Assembly: GCF_026168105.1 (NCBI RefSeq)
Contig: NZ_LBMW01000002.1
Span: 186,001 to 250,000, forward strand
Length of the DNA: 64,000 nt
Direction of reading: 5' to 3'
From: Streptomyces hygroscopicus
Lineage (GTDB): Bacteria > Actinomycetota > Actinomycetes > Streptomycetales > Streptomycetaceae
A model generated the notes under the pieces. It was not told where the DNA came from and made no database searches. It saw nothing but the letters and a program-made list of their open reading frames with translations. Positions 30,614-43,913 of the stretch are shown one piece after another. How positions within the stretch are numbered: the first letter of the stretch is position 1; each line of letters opens with the position of its first letter. The position numbers were made by a program, and so were the translations under genes.

Positions 30614-30717
30614 GCCGAATGGTTCCGACCGACCCTTCCGTGGTAGATGACGTGCGGTAACGCCACACGAGTGACGGGAGACGCCAGGGGGGTGAAGAGC
30701 CACCGTCGGCGGGCTGG

Positions 30718-30723
30718 TAGCGT
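30718..30723 (+). promoter_or_regulatory. Possible -10 element of the pyr operon promoter
   Basis: TAGCGT lies about 65 bases before pyrR and just before the PyrR-type RNA site, so the transcript would carry that site. No clear -35. Confidence 0.35.
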
Positions 30724-30742
30724 GTATGGCGCAATTCCGACG

Positions 30743-31360
<618 letters not shown>

Positions 31361-31361
<1 letters not shown>

Positions 31362-31399
31362 CACTCCGGCGTACGCCACCGGCGTATGGCCCGGAGTGC
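31361..31399 (+). terminator. Hairpin between pyrR and pyrB
   Basis: GCACTCCGG (31361-31369) pairs with CCGGAGTGC (31391-31399), and CGTACGCC pairs with GGCGTATG inside it with one G-U pair, giving a nearly continuous stem. It has no T-run, so it may be a weak terminator, an attenuator or an mRNA-stability element within the operon. Confidence 0.55.
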
Positions 31400-31461
31400 G
31401 CTCTCACGCGCGCCCGTCCGCCCGAATCCTCCCGATTGACATGTCTTACGGAGCCTGAAAG

Positions 31462-32475
31462 ATGCAGCGTCATCTCATCTCGGCCGCCGACCTCACCCGT
31501 GACGACGCCGTCCTGATCCTCGACACCGCCGAGGAGATGGCCCGGGTCGCGGATCGGCCGATCAAGAAACTGCCGACCCTGCGCGGCCGCACCGTCGTCA
31601 ACCTCTTCTTCGAGGACTCCACCCGCACCCGGATCTCCTTCGAGGCCGCCGAGAAGCGCCTGTCGGCGGACGTCATCAACTTCTCCGCCAAGGGGTCCAG
31701 CGTCTCCAAGGGCGAGTCCCTCAAGGACACCGCCCAGACCCTGGAGGCCATGGGCGTCGACGCCGTCGTCATCCGGCACGGCGCCTCCGGGGCCCCCTAC
31801 CGGCTGGCCAACTCCGGCTGGATCGACGCGGCCGTGATCAACGCCGGCGACGGCACCCACCAGCACCCCACGCAGGCCCTGCTCGACGCCTTCACCATGC
31901 GGCGCCGCCTCGTCGGCCGGGACGCCGGGCTCGGCCGCGACCTGGCCGGCAAGCGCATCACCATCGTCGGCGACGTGCTGCACAGCCGTGTCGCCCGCTC
32001 CAACGTCGACCTGCTGCACACGCTCGGCGCCGAGGTCACCCTCGTCGCCCCGCCCACCTTGCTGCCGGTCGGCATAGAGTCCTGGCCCTGCGAGGTCTCC
32101 TACGACCTCGACAGCACCCTTCCCAAGTCCGACGCGGTGATGATGCTGCGCGTCCAGCGCGAGCGCATGAACGCCGCCTTCTTCCCCACCGAGCGCGAGT
32201 ACTCACGGCGCTACGGCCTCGACGCCGACCGCATGGCGAAGATGCCCGAGAACGCCATCGTGATGCACCCCGGCCCGATGGTCCGCGGCATGGAGATCAC
32301 CGCCGAGGTCGCCGACTCCGACCGCTGCACCGCCGTGGAGCAGGTCGCCAACGGCGTCTCCATCCGCATGGCGGTCCTCTACCTGCTGCTCGGCGGGGCC
32401 GTGGCGGAGACGAAGGCCGCCCCCGACGCGAACCACGCGCCCGCCGCCACCCAGACCCGTACCGAGGAGAAGTAG
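31462..32475 (+). CDS. pyrB: Aspartate carbamoyltransferase catalytic subunit
   Basis: Condenses carbamoyl phosphate with aspartate. The 337-residue protein has the carbamoyl-phosphate motif [19 protein letters not shown], the [11 protein letters not shown] motif with its [10 protein letters not shown] lead-in, and the aspartate-binding [10 protein letters not shown]. The last 30 residues form an Ala/Thr-rich tail. No pyrI regulatory subunit gene is present. It is followed five bases later by pyrC. Confidence 0.96.
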   Translation: MQRHLISAADLTRDDAVLILDTAEEMARVADRPIKKLPTLRGRTVVNLFFEDSTRTRISFEAAEKRLSADVINFSAKGSSVSKGESLKDTAQTLEAMGVDAVVIRHGASGAPYRLANSGWIDAAVINAGDGTHQHPTQALLDAFTMRRRLVGRDAGLGRDLAGKRITIVGDVLHSRVARSNVDLLHTLGAEVTLVAPPTLLPVGIESWPCEVSYDLDSTLPKSDAVMMLRVQRERMNAAFFPTEREYSRRYGLDADRMAKMPENAIVMHPGPMVRGMEITAEVADSDRCTAVEQVANGVSIRMAVLYLLLGGAVAETKAAPDANHAPAATQTRTEEK

Positions 32476-32480
32476 AACCC

Positions 32481-33794
32481 ATGAGCAAGATCCTGATCCG
32501 TGGTGCGAAGGTGCTCGGCGGCGAGCCGCAGGACGTGCTGATCGACGGCGAGACGATCGCCGCCACCGCCCGGCAGGGCGAAATCGACTGGAGTGGTGCC
32601 GGGCTGTCCGCCGAGGGCGCCGAGGTCGTCGAGGCGGACGGCAAGGTGCTGCTGCCGGGCCTCGTCGATCTGCACACCCATCTGCGCGAGCCCGGCCGCG
32701 AGGACTCCGAGACCGTCCTGACCGGTACGCGGGCCGCCGCGAGCGGCGGCTACACGGCCGTGTTCGCCATGGCCAACACCTTCCCGGTGGCCGACACCGC
32801 CGGTGTCGTCGAGCAGGTCTGGCGGCTCGGCAGGGAACACGGCTACTGCGATGTGCAGCCCATCGGCGCCGTCACCGTCGGCCTGGAGGGCAGGAAGCTC
32901 GCCGAGCTGGGCGCCATGCACGAGTCGGCGGCCGGGGTCACGGTCTTCTCCGACGACGGCAAGTGCGTCGACGACGCGGTGATCATGCGCCGGGCGCTGG
33001 AGTACGTGAAGGCCTTCGGCGGTGTCGTAGCCCAGCACGCCCAGGAGCCGCGGCTGACCGAGGGCGCCCAGATGAACGAGGGCGTCGTCTCCGCCGAGCT
33101 GGGGCTCGGGGGCTGGCCGGCGGTCGCCGAGGAGTCGATCATCGCCCGCGACGTCCTCCTCGCCGAGCACGTCGGCTCCCGGGTGCACATCTGCCATCTG
33201 TCGACCGCCGGGTCCGTCGAGATCGTGCGATGGGCGAAGTCCCGCGGCATCGACGTCACCGCCGAGGTCACCCCGCACCACCTCCTGCTCACGGACGAGC
33301 TGGTGCGCACCTACAACCCGGTCTACAAGGTCAACCCGCCGCTGCGCACCGAACGCGACGTCAGGGCGCTGCGCGAGGCCCTCGCCGACGGCACGATCGA
33401 CATCGTCGCCACCGACCACGCCCCGCACCCGCACGAGGACAAGGACTGCGAGTGGGCCGCCGCCGCCATGGGCATGGTCGGTCTGGAGACCGCCCTGTCC
33501 GTGGTCCAGGCGACGATGGTCGACACCGGGCTGCTCGACTGGTCGGGCGTCGCGGACCGCATGTCCATCCAGCCCGCGAAGATCGGCCGGGCCACCGGCC
33601 ACGGCCGCCCCGTCTCGGCAGGTGAGCCCGCGAACCTCACGCTCGTCGACACGGCATACCGTGGGTTCGTGGACCCCGCGGGCTTCGCCTCGCGCAGCCG
33701 CAACACTCCGTACGAGGGCCGTGAGCTGCCGGGCCGTGTCACCCACACCTGGCTGCGGGGCAAGGCCACGCTCGTCGACGGGAAGCTCGCGTGA
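32481..33794 (+). CDS. pyrC: Dihydroorotase
   Basis: Interconverts carbamoyl-aspartate and dihydroorotate. The 437-residue protein is a class I zinc amidohydrolase: DLHTHLREPGREDSET with the first metal His pair, HICHLSTAGSV and EVTPHHLLLTDE with further His ligands, and ATDHAPHPHEDK with the catalytic Asp. It overlaps the next gene by four bases (GTGA). Confidence 0.96.
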   Translation: MSKILIRGAKVLGGEPQDVLIDGETIAATARQGEIDWSGAGLSAEGAEVVEADGKVLLPGLVDLHTHLREPGREDSETVLTGTRAAASGGYTAVFAMANTFPVADTAGVVEQVWRLGREHGYCDVQPIGAVTVGLEGRKLAELGAMHESAAGVTVFSDDGKCVDDAVIMRRALEYVKAFGGVVAQHAQEPRLTEGAQMNEGVVSAELGLGGWPAVAEESIIARDVLLAEHVGSRVHICHLSTAGSVEIVRWAKSRGIDVTAEVTPHHLLLTDELVRTYNPVYKVNPPLRTERDVRALREALADGTIDIVATDHAPHPHEDKDCEWAAAAMGMVGLETALSVVQATMVDTGLLDWSGVADRMSIQPAKIGRATGHGRPVSAGEPANLTLVDTAYRGFVDPAGFASRSRNTPYEGRELPGRVTHTWLRGKATLVDGKLA

Positions 33795-34351
33795 CACCTC
33801 TCATCCTGCTCGCCGCCGAAAAGAAATCGGCGGAAGTGACCGACTGGGCCGCCCGTATCGGCTGGCTCGTCGGACTCGTCCTCCTCGTCGCCCTCGTCTA
33901 CTGGCTGATGCGCGAGGGCTGGAAGTGGCGCGGCACCCTCCAGGGCGACCTTCCGGAGCTGCCCAGCGCGCCCGAGGAGCCGGGCCCGGCGAAACTGAGC
34001 ATGAGCGGTCGCTACCACGGCTCCACCACCGCAGGACAGTGGCTGGACCGCATCGTGGCCCATGGGCTGGGCACTCGTAGCCGGGTGGAGCTCACGCTCA
34101 CGGAGGCGGGCCTGGACGTCGTACGCCCCGGGGCGAGCGACTTCTTCGTCCCGGCCGCGCAGCTGCGTGAGGCCCGGCTCGACAAGGGCATCGCGGGCAA
34201 GGTCCTCACCGAGGGCGGTCTGCTGGTGGTGACCTGGGCGCACGGCGACAGGCTGATCGACTCGGGGTTCCGCTCCGACCGCGCGGCCGAGCACAACGAG
34301 TGGGTCGCCACCCTGAACCAGATGATCAACAAGACGGAAGGCGCACGATGA
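33791..34351 (+). CDS. Membrane-anchored PH-like protein of the pyr operon
   Basis: A 186-residue protein with an N-terminal membrane segment ([18 protein letters not shown], about residues 23-40) and a soluble C-terminal domain of about 130 residues with alternating strands ([50 protein letters not shown]) that reads like a PH-type fold. It overlaps both pyrC and carA by four bases, so it is fixed inside the operon. No pyrimidine enzyme motif is present and its role is unknown; a scaffold or membrane tether for pathway enzymes is only a guess. Confidence 0.78.
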   Translation: MTPLILLAAEKKSAEVTDWAARIGWLVGLVLLVALVYWLMREGWKWRGTLQGDLPELPSAPEEPGPAKLSMSGRYHGSTTAGQWLDRIVAHGLGTRSRVELTLTEAGLDVVRPGASDFFVPAAQLREARLDKGIAGKVLTEGGLLVVTWAHGDRLIDSGFRSDRAAEHNEWVATLNQMINKTEGAR

Positions 34352-35482
34352 CGACCTCCACCAGGGGAGCTGCGAAGGCTCCCGCCGTTCTTGTCCTGGA
34401 GGACGGCCGGATCTTCCGCGGCCGTGCCTACGGGGCCGTGGGGGTGACCTTCGGCGAGGCAGTGTTCTCGACCGGTATGACCGGCTACCAGGAGACCCTC
34501 ACCGACCCGTCGTACCACCGCCAGGTCGTCGTGATGACCGCCCCCCACGTCGGCAACACCGGCGTCAACGACGAGGACCCCGAGTCGAAGCGGATCTGGG
34601 TCGCGGGCTACGTCGTACGCGACCCCGCCCGCGTGCCCTCCAACTGGCGCGCCAAGCGCTCGCTGGACGAGGAACTGCGCCACCAGGGCGTCGTCGGCAT
34701 CAGCGGCATCGACACCCGTGCGCTGACCCGCCATCTGCGCGAGCGCGGCGCCATGCGCGTCGGCATCTTCTCCGGCAACGCGCTGCCCGACGAGGGCACG
34801 ATGCTCGCCGAGGTCCGCCAGTCCCCCGAGATGAAGGGCGCGGACCTCTCCGCCGAGGTCGCCACCACGCAGCCCTACGTCGTCCCCGCGATCGGTGAGA
34901 AGAAGTTCACCGTCGCCGCCGTCGACCTCGGCATCAAGGGCATGACCCCGCACCGCATGGCCGAGCGCGGCATCGAGGTGCATGTGCTGCCCGCGACGGC
35001 GACCGCCGAGGACGTGTACGCCGTGAACCCGGACGGCGTGTTCTTCTCCAACGGCCCCGGTGACCCGGCCACCGCCGACCACCCCGTCTCGGTCATGCAG
35101 GCCGTCCTGGAGCGCGGCACACCCCTGTTCGGCATCTGCTTCGGCAACCAGATCCTGGGCCGCGCGCTCGGCTTCGGCACCTACAAGCTGAAGTACGGCC
35201 ACCGCGGCATCAACCAGCCGGTGCAGGACCGTACGACCGGCAAGGTCGAGGTCACCGCGCACAACCACGGCTTCGCCGTCGACGCCCCGCTCGACCAGGT
35301 GTCCGACACCCCCTACGGCCGTGCCGAGGTCTCCCACGTGTGCCTCAACGACAACGTGGTGGAGGGTCTCCAACTGCTCGACCGGCCGGCCTTCAGCGTC
35401 CAGTACCACCCCGAAGCTGCCGCGGGTCCGCACGACGCCGCCTACCTGTTCGACCGCTTCGTATCCCTGATGGAGGGCCAGC

Positions 35483-35490
<8 letters not shown>
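34348..35490 (+). CDS. carA: Carbamoyl-phosphate synthase small (glutaminase) subunit
   Basis: Hydrolyses glutamine to feed ammonia to CarB for carbamoyl phosphate. The 380-residue protein has the CarA N-terminal domain ([20 protein letters not shown]) and a class I amidotransferase domain with nucleophile Cys in [16 protein letters not shown] and the His-Glu pair in [13 protein letters not shown]. Its ATG overlaps the preceding stop and its last eight bases overlap carB. Confidence 0.97.
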
Positions 35491-38791
<3,301 letters not shown>

Positions 38792-38798
38792 CAGCCCT

Positions 38799-38828
38799 GA
38801 GGGGGACATCGGAAACGGTGTCCCCCTC
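38799..38828 (+). terminator. Hairpin between carB and pyrD
   Basis: GAGGGGGACA (38799-38808) and TGTCCCCCTC (38819-38828) are a perfect 10-bp stem with a 10-base loop, followed by TTCGTG. It lies within the operon, 20 bases before pyrD, so it may lower expression of pyrD-pyrF or mark an operon end. Confidence 0.6.
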
Positions 38829-38847
38829 TTCGTGAGGACACTGAGTG

Positions 38848-39954
38848 ATGTACAAGCTTTTCTTCCGTCTGGTCTTCCAGCGGATGGACCCGGAGCAGGC
38901 CCACCACCTGGCCTTCCGCTGGATCCGCCGCGCCGTCCGCATCCCCGTACTGCGCACGTTCTTCGCGGCCGCCCTCGCGCCTCGCTACAAGGAGCTGCGC
39001 ACGGAGGCCTTCGGGCTGCGTATGCACGGCCCCTTCGGGCTGGCGGCCGGCTTCGACAAGAACGCCGTCGCGATCGACGGGATGTCGATGCTCGGCTTCG
39101 ACCACGTGGAGATCGGCACCGTGACCGGGGAACCGCAGCCGGGCAACCCGAAGAAGCGGCTGTTCCGACTCGTCGCGGACCGGGCGCTGATCAACCGGAT
39201 GGGCTTCAACAACGACGGCTCGCTGACCGTCGCCGCGCGCCTGGCCTCGCGCACGCCCGTCTTCCGGACCGTCGTGGGCGTGAACATCGGCAAGACCAAG
39301 GCCGTCCCGGAGGCCGAGGCCGTCGGGGACTACGTGAAGTCGGCCGAGCGGCTCGCACCGTACGCCGACTACCTGGTCGTCAACGTCTCGTCCCCGAACA
39401 CACCCGGCCTGCGCAATCTGCAGGCGACCGAGGCACTGCGCCCGCTGCTGAGCGCCGTCCGCGAGGCCGCCGATCGTATGGTCGCCACGCGGCGCGTCCC
39501 GCTCCTGGTGAAGATCGCCCCCGACCTCGCCGACGAGGACATCGACGCCGTCGCCGACCTCGCCGTGGAACTGGGCCTGGACGGGATCATCGCCACGAAC
39601 ACCACCATCGCGCGTGAGGGCCTGGGTCTGAAGTCCGCGGCCTCCCTGGTGAAGGAGACCGGCGGGCTGTCGGGCGCGCCGCTGAAAACGCGCTCCCTGG
39701 CGGTTCTGCGCCGCCTCTACGCGCGCGTGGGCGACCGCATCACCCTGGTGGGCGTCGGCGGCATCGAGAACGCCGAGGACGCCTGGCAGCGCATCCTCGC
39801 CGGTGCCACGCTGGTGCAGGGCTACAGCGCGTTCATCTACGAAGGGCCCTTCTGGGCCCGCGCCATCCACAAGGGGCTCGCGGCGCGCCTGCGCACCAGC
39901 CCGTACGCCACCCTCGCCGACGCGGTCGGCGCCGACGTGAGGAAGCCCGCATGA
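38848..39954 (+). CDS. pyrD: Dihydroorotate dehydrogenase (quinone), class 2
   Basis: Oxidises dihydroorotate to orotate at the membrane, passing electrons to menaquinone. The 368-residue protein has the class 2 N-terminal membrane-associating helices ([20 protein letters not shown]), the FMN core [17 protein letters not shown], the catalytic Ser in [32 protein letters not shown] and [19 protein letters not shown] at 38848; a GTG three bases earlier is an alternative. It overlaps pyrF by four bases. Confidence 0.95.
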   Translation: MYKLFFRLVFQRMDPEQAHHLAFRWIRRAVRIPVLRTFFAAALAPRYKELRTEAFGLRMHGPFGLAAGFDKNAVAIDGMSMLGFDHVEIGTVTGEPQPGNPKKRLFRLVADRALINRMGFNNDGSLTVAARLASRTPVFRTVVGVNIGKTKAVPEAEAVGDYVKSAERLAPYADYLVVNVSSPNTPGLRNLQATEALRPLLSAVREAADRMVATRRVPLLVKIAPDLADEDIDAVADLAVELGLDGIIATNTTIAREGLGLKSAASLVKETGGLSGAPLKTRSLAVLRRLYARVGDRITLVGVGGIENAEDAWQRILAGATLVQGYSAFIYEGPFWARAIHKGLAARLRTSPYATLADAVGADVRKPA

Positions 39955-40796
39955 CAGGTCTGGAACCCTTCGGCGCGCGCCTGCGCCGTGCCATGGACGA
40001 GCGCGGCCCGCTGTGCGTCGGCATCGACCCGCACGCCTCGCTGCTCGCCGAGTGGGGCCTGAACGACGACGTGGCGGGCCTGGAGCGGTTCAGCCGCACG
40101 GTCGTCGAGGCGATGGCCGAGCGGGTGGCGGTCCTCAAGCCGCAGAGCGCCTTCTTCGAACGCTTCGGCTCCCGCGGCATCGCCGTCCTGGAGAAGGCGG
40201 TCGAGGAGGCGAGGGCGGCCGGAGCGCTCGTCGTCATGGACGCCAAGCGAGGCGACATCGGCTCGACCATGGCCGCCTACGCCGAGGCCTTCCTTCGCAA
40301 GGACTCCCCGCTGTTCTCGGACGCGCTGACCGTCTCGCCCTACCTCGGCTACGGGGCGCTCGAGCCGGCCGTGCAGCTGGCGCGCGAGAGTGGCGCCGGG
40401 CTCTTCGTGCTCGCTCTGACCTCCAACCCGGAGGGCGGCGAGGTACAGCACGCCGTCCGCGCCGACGGCCGGAACGTCGGAGCTACGGTGCTCGCCCACC
40501 TCGCGGCCGAGAACGCCGGGGAGGAGCCCCTCGGCTCCTTCGGCGCGGTCGTCGGCGCCACGCTCGGCGACCTGTCGTCCTACGACCTCGACATCAACGG
40601 ACCGCTCCTCGCGCCCGGCATCGGGGCACAGGGAGCCACTCCGGCCGATCTTCCCGGGGTCTTCGGGGCGGCGGTGCGCAATGTGGTGCCGAACGTGAGC
40701 CGGGGAGTGCTGCGGCACGGTCCCGATGTCGTCGCTCTGCGTGACGCCGCGGAACGCTTCGCGCAGGAGATCCGGGCCTCCGTGGCCGCCCGCTAG
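39951..40796 (+). CDS. pyrF: Orotidine 5'-phosphate decarboxylase, type 2
   Basis: Forms UMP from OMP. The 281-residue protein belongs to the longer actinobacterial/myxobacterial-type group: RGPLCVGIDPHASLLAEWGL near the N-terminus, the catalytic DAKRGDIGSTMAAYAEAF (Asp-Lys-Arg-Gly-Asp), LFVLALTSNPEGGEVQ, and LLAPGIGAQGATPADLPG. It is the last pyr gene here. Orotate phosphoribosyltransferase (pyrE), which makes its substrate, is not in the window. Confidence 0.95.
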   Translation: MTGLEPFGARLRRAMDERGPLCVGIDPHASLLAEWGLNDDVAGLERFSRTVVEAMAERVAVLKPQSAFFERFGSRGIAVLEKAVEEARAAGALVVMDAKRGDIGSTMAAYAEAFLRKDSPLFSDALTVSPYLGYGALEPAVQLARESGAGLFVLALTSNPEGGEVQHAVRADGRNVGATVLAHLAAENAGEEPLGSFGAVVGATLGDLSSYDLDINGPLLAPGIGAQGATPADLPGVFGAAVRNVVPNVSRGVLRHGPDVVALRDAAERFAQEIRASVAAR

Positions 40797-40935
40797 ACCC
40801 TCCGCGGGGGCCCTGTGAGTCCTCCGATGAGTGTCTTCGACGCGGCTCAAGTCTGAATACATCCTCAAATCCGGGGCAGTATGTCCGAAAAGTCCGGCTC
40901 GACGGAGGCTGACCAGGACTTTTCCGCTGTTCTCG

Positions 40936-40986
40936 CTGACTCTGGCGCACTTGCCCGCTAGTCTCCGACGAGAGTGAACGGGCAAG
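40936..40986 (+). promoter_or_regulatory. Candidate ihf promoter flanked by an inverted repeat
   Basis: CTGACT (40936-40941) and TAGTCT (40959-40964) have a 17-base spacer, a fair vegetative promoter. CTTGCCCG (40950-40957) and CGGGCAAG (40979-40986) form an 8-bp inverted repeat around the -10 and likely start. The rest of 40797-41073 holds nothing further; TAGGTT at 41021 may be a second -10. Confidence 0.4.
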
Positions 40987-41073
40987 CGTGTTGCTCGTAG
41001 CTCCCCAGGTGTGGGGCGACTAGGTTCCTCACCGGTCCGTATCCGACAGTTCGACATCCGAGGTGACGTAGGC

Positions 41074-41397
41074 GTGGCTCTTCCGCCCCTTACCCCTGAA
41101 CAGCGCGCAGCCGCGCTCGAAAAGGCCGCCGCGGCTCGCCGGGAGCGGGCCGAGGTCAAGAATCGACTCAAGCACTCCGGCGCCTCCCTTCATGAGGTCA
41201 TCAAGCAGGGCCAGGAGAACGACGTCATCGGCAAGATGAAGGTCTCCGCCCTCCTCGAGTCCCTGCCGGGCGTGGGCAAGGTCCGCGCCAAGCAGATCAT
41301 GGAGCGACTCGGTATCTCCGAGAGCCGCCGCGTGCGGGGCCTCGGGTCCAACCAGATCGCCTCCCTCGAGCGCGAGTTCGGCGGTACCGCCAGCTGA
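41074..41397 (+). CDS. ihf: Actinobacterial integration host factor (sIHF/mIHF)
   Basis: A nucleoid-associated DNA-bending protein, unrelated in fold to the HU/IHF family of E. coli. In Streptomyces it affects nucleoid compaction and sporulation. The 107-residue protein starts [20 protein letters not shown] (long N-terminal helix) and has the helix-two-turn-helix-like [20 protein letters not shown], followed by [18 protein letters not shown] at 41074 is chosen over a longer upstream frame because it follows AGGTGA and gives the known length. It precedes gmk, as in mycobacteria. Confidence 0.94.
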   Translation: MALPPLTPEQRAAALEKAAAARRERAEVKNRLKHSGASLHEVIKQGQENDVIGKMKVSALLESLPGVGKVRAKQIMERLGISESRRVRGLGSNQIASLEREFGGTAS

Positions 41398-41434
41398 GTC
41401 CCGGGCACTCCGGGATTGCTGGAATAATCGCTGC

Positions 41435-41992
41435 ATGAGTGAACGTCCGCGGCTGACCGTGCTCTCCGGCCCCTCAGGGGTCGGCAAGAGCACGGTCGTC
41501 GCCCATATGCGCAAGGAACACCCCGAGGTCTGGCTCTCGGTCTCGGCGACGACCCGAAAGCCCCGCCCCGGTGAGCAGCACGGAGTCCACTACTTCTTCG
41601 TCACCGACGACGAGATGGACAAGCTGATCGCCAATGGCGAGCTGCTGGAGTGGGCCGAGTTCGCGGGCAACCGCTACGGCACCCCGCGAGCGGCCGTGCT
41701 GGAGCACCTGGAGGCGGGTGTGCCGGTCCTCCTGGAGATCGACCTCCAGGGCGCGCGGCAGGTCCGCGAGTCCATGCCCGAGGCCCAGCTGGTGTTCCTG
41801 GCTCCCCCCTCCTGGGAGGAGCTCGTGCGCAGGCTCACCGGACGGGGCACCGAGCCGCCGGAGGTGATCGAGCGCCGTCTGGAGGCGGCCAGGATCGAAC
41901 TGGCGGCGGAGCCCGAGTTCGACGCAACCCTGGTCAACACCTCGGTCGAGGACGTGGCGCGCGAGCTGCTAGCCTTGACGGACGTTGTCTGA
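41435..41992 (+). CDS. gmk: Guanylate kinase
   Basis: Phosphorylates GMP to GDP. The 185-residue protein has the P-loop [13 protein letters not shown], the GMP-binding [37 protein letters not shown], and [12 protein letters not shown]. The ATG at 41435 has no Shine-Dalgarno sequence; AATAAT at 41423-41428 ends six bases before it, so a leaderless transcript is likely. Product GDP links to the (p)ppGpp pathway, and rpoZ follows. Confidence 0.95.
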   Translation: MSERPRLTVLSGPSGVGKSTVVAHMRKEHPEVWLSVSATTRKPRPGEQHGVHYFFVTDDEMDKLIANGELLEWAEFAGNRYGTPRAAVLEHLEAGVPVLLEIDLQGARQVRESMPEAQLVFLAPPSWEELVRRLTGRGTEPPEVIERRLEAARIELAAEPEFDATLVNTSVEDVARELLALTDVV

Positions 41993-42043
41993 TCAGGGTT
42001 GTGTGACCAGGTCTGATCTTTCCCATCTTTCGGAAGGTAGAGC

Positions 42044-42313
42044 GTGTCCTCTTCCATCACCGCGCCCGAGGGCATCATCAACCCGCCGATCGACGAGCTC
42101 CTCGAGGCCACCGACTCGAAGTACAGCCTCGTGATCTACGCGGCCAAGCGGGCCCGCCAGATCAACGCGTACTACTCGCAGCTCGGTGAGGGCCTCCTCG
42201 AGTACGTCGGTCCGCTCGTCGACACCCACGTCCACGAGAAGCCGCTCTCCATCGCCCTGCGCGAGATCAACGCGGGTCTGCTGACGTCCGAGGCCGTCGA
42301 GGGCCCGGCGTAA
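42044..42313 (+). CDS. rpoZ: RNA polymerase omega subunit
   Basis: Small subunit that helps assemble RNA polymerase through beta-prime. The 89-residue protein has the omega core [35 protein letters not shown] (the conserved ARQIN) and a C-terminal [15 protein letters not shown]. The actinobacterial form has an insert between the core helices, seen here. GTG at 42044 after GGAAGG. Confidence 0.96.
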   Translation: MSSSITAPEGIINPPIDELLEATDSKYSLVIYAAKRARQINAYYSQLGEGLLEYVGPLVDTHVHEKPLSIALREINAGLLTSEAVEGPA

Positions 42314-42338
42314 CAGGCCCGGGTGCAGTAAGTCATAT

Positions 42339-42360
42339 CTGCGGACCGCAGTAGGTTTTT
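42339..42360 (+). terminator. Intrinsic terminator of rpoZ
   Basis: CTGCG-GAC-CGCAG (in 42339-42351) is followed by TAGG and five T residues (42356-42360), one of the few classical U-tract terminators here. Confidence 0.65.
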
Positions 42361-42395
42361 CCACAGGCCCGGCAGCGCGGCTGCCGGGCCTGTGG
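42361..42395. terminator. Second hairpin between rpoZ and coaBC
   Basis: A perfect 16-bp stem (42361-42376 with 42380-42395) and a three-base loop, immediately after the T-run of the first terminator. Very stable; probably a back-up terminator. Confidence 0.75.
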
Positions 42396-42471
42396 TCTGC
42401 TCGGAGGCGGGGGATCGTCCCCCGCGGTGATGCAGCATGGGGATGTACGTTTCCGAGGCCGGGGAGAGACG

Positions 42472-43674
42472 GTGGACAAGCCGAAGGTGGTTCTGGGCGT
42501 CAGCGGCGGCATCGCCGCGTACAAGGCGTGCGAGCTGCTGCGCAGACTGACCGAGTCCGGGCACGACGTGCGTGTGGTGCCCACCGCCTCCGCCCTCCAC
42601 TTCGTCGGCGCCGCCACCTGGTCCGCCCTCTCCGGCAACCCCGTCTCCACGGAGGTCTGGGACGACGTCCACGAAGTCCCGCACGTCCGTATCGGTCAGC
42701 ACGCGGACCTGGTGGTCGTGGCGCCCGCGACGGCCGACATGCTCGCCAAGGCGGCTCACGGCCTCGCCGACGACCTCCTCACCAACACGCTGCTGACCGC
42801 TCGCTGCCCGGTCGTCTTCGCCCCGGCGATGCACACCGAGATGTGGGAGCACCCGGCCACCCAGGAGAACGTGGCGACGCTGCGGCGTCGAGGCGCCGTG
42901 GTGATCGAGCCCGCCGTGGGCCGGCTGACCGGCGTGGACACGGGCAAGGGCCGGCTGCCCGACCCGGCCGAGATCTTCGAGGTGTGCCGCCGGGTGCTCG
43001 CGCGGGGCGTGACCGAGCCGGACCTGACGGGCCGGCACGTCGTGGTCAGCGCCGGAGGCACCCGCGAGCCGCTCGACCCCGTCCGCTTCCTCGGCAACCG
43101 CTCCTCCGGCAAACAGGGCTACGCCCTGGCTCGTACGGCAGCGGCCCGGGGCGCCCGTGTCACCCTGATCGCCGCGAACACGGGCCTGCCCGATCCGGCC
43201 GGGGTGGACGTCGTACAGGTGGGGACCGCGGTGCAGCTGCGCGAGGCCGTGCTGAAGGCCGCTGCGGACGCGGACGCCGTGGTGATGGCGGCCGCGGTGG
43301 CGGACTTCCGCCCCGCGGTGTACGCGTCGGGAAAGATCAAGAAGAAGGACGGCCAGGACCCCGAGCCGATCGTCCTGGTCAGGAATCCGGACATTCTCGC
43401 GGAGATCTCTGCCGACCGCGCCCGACCCGGCCAGGTGGTCGTCGGCTTCGCCGCGGAGACGGACGACGTGCTGGCGAACGGCCGGACGAAGCTGGAACGC
43501 AAGGGCTGCGACCTGCTGGTGGTGAACGAGGTGGGCGAGCGCAAGACCTTCGGCTCCGAGGAGAACGAGGCGGTCGTGCTCGGTGTCGACGGCAGTGAGA
43601 CCCCGGTGCCGTACGGGCCGAAGGAAGCGCTGGCCGAAACTGTGTGGGACCTCGTGGCACGCCGCCTGGCCTGA
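42472..43674 (+). CDS. coaBC: Phosphopantothenoylcysteine synthase/decarboxylase (CoaBC)
   Basis: Two consecutive steps of coenzyme A synthesis: ligation of cysteine to 4'-phosphopantothenate (CoaB) and decarboxylation to 4'-phosphopantetheine (CoaC). The 400-residue fusion has the FMN-binding decarboxylase domain first (VVLGVSGGIAAYKACELLRR, VVVAPATADMLAKAAHGLAD) and the CTP-dependent synthase second (LVVNEVGERKTFGS, VVGFAAETDD). In CoaC the usual PAMNxxMW reads PAMHTEMW, and the substrate-flap Cys of E. coli (ACGDIGPGRM) is Gly (LTGVDTGKGRL). GTG at 42472 after GGGGAGAG gives the normal length. Confidence 0.93.
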   Translation: MDKPKVVLGVSGGIAAYKACELLRRLTESGHDVRVVPTASALHFVGAATWSALSGNPVSTEVWDDVHEVPHVRIGQHADLVVVAPATADMLAKAAHGLADDLLTNTLLTARCPVVFAPAMHTEMWEHPATQENVATLRRRGAVVIEPAVGRLTGVDTGKGRLPDPAEIFEVCRRVLARGVTEPDLTGRHVVVSAGGTREPLDPVRFLGNRSSGKQGYALARTAAARGARVTLIAANTGLPDPAGVDVVQVGTAVQLREAVLKAAADADAVVMAAAVADFRPAVYASGKIKKKDGQDPEPIVLVRNPDILAEISADRARPGQVVVGFAAETDDVLANGRTKLERKGCDLLVVNEVGERKTFGSEENEAVVLGVDGSETPVPYGPKEALAETVWDLVARRLA

Positions 43675-43827
43675 ACGTTTCATTTCGTACGAGACCCGTC
43701 CGAACCCCGGACATTCACGCGTGGCGACCCTGGAAATGAGCGTGCGGCATTGGGCAGAATGCCTGTGCCGCAGGTCACAGCGCTCCCGAGAGGCGAGACA
43801 CGTGGGCCGGTGGCCGAGCGCGACCGA

Positions 43828-43833
43828 TAAACT
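43828..43833 (+). promoter_or_regulatory. Possible -10 element of metK
   Basis: TAAACT (in CCGATAAACTGTC) stands about 80 bases before metK and is unusually A/T-rich for this DNA. No -35 is evident. I found no recognisable SAM riboswitch in 43675-43913. Confidence 0.4.
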
Positions 43834-43913
43834 GTCTCCGGACGACGCCGGGCGCAGCCCCCGTCCCGTCCGCCAATGATCAGCCAGCAGCCGCTGCAAC
43901 CACAGGGAGCGTT

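Noticed and set aside
43675..43913. A SAM riboswitch before metK
   Set aside because: I could not find any recognised SAM-riboswitch core in these bases; only short hairpins and a -10-like hexamer.
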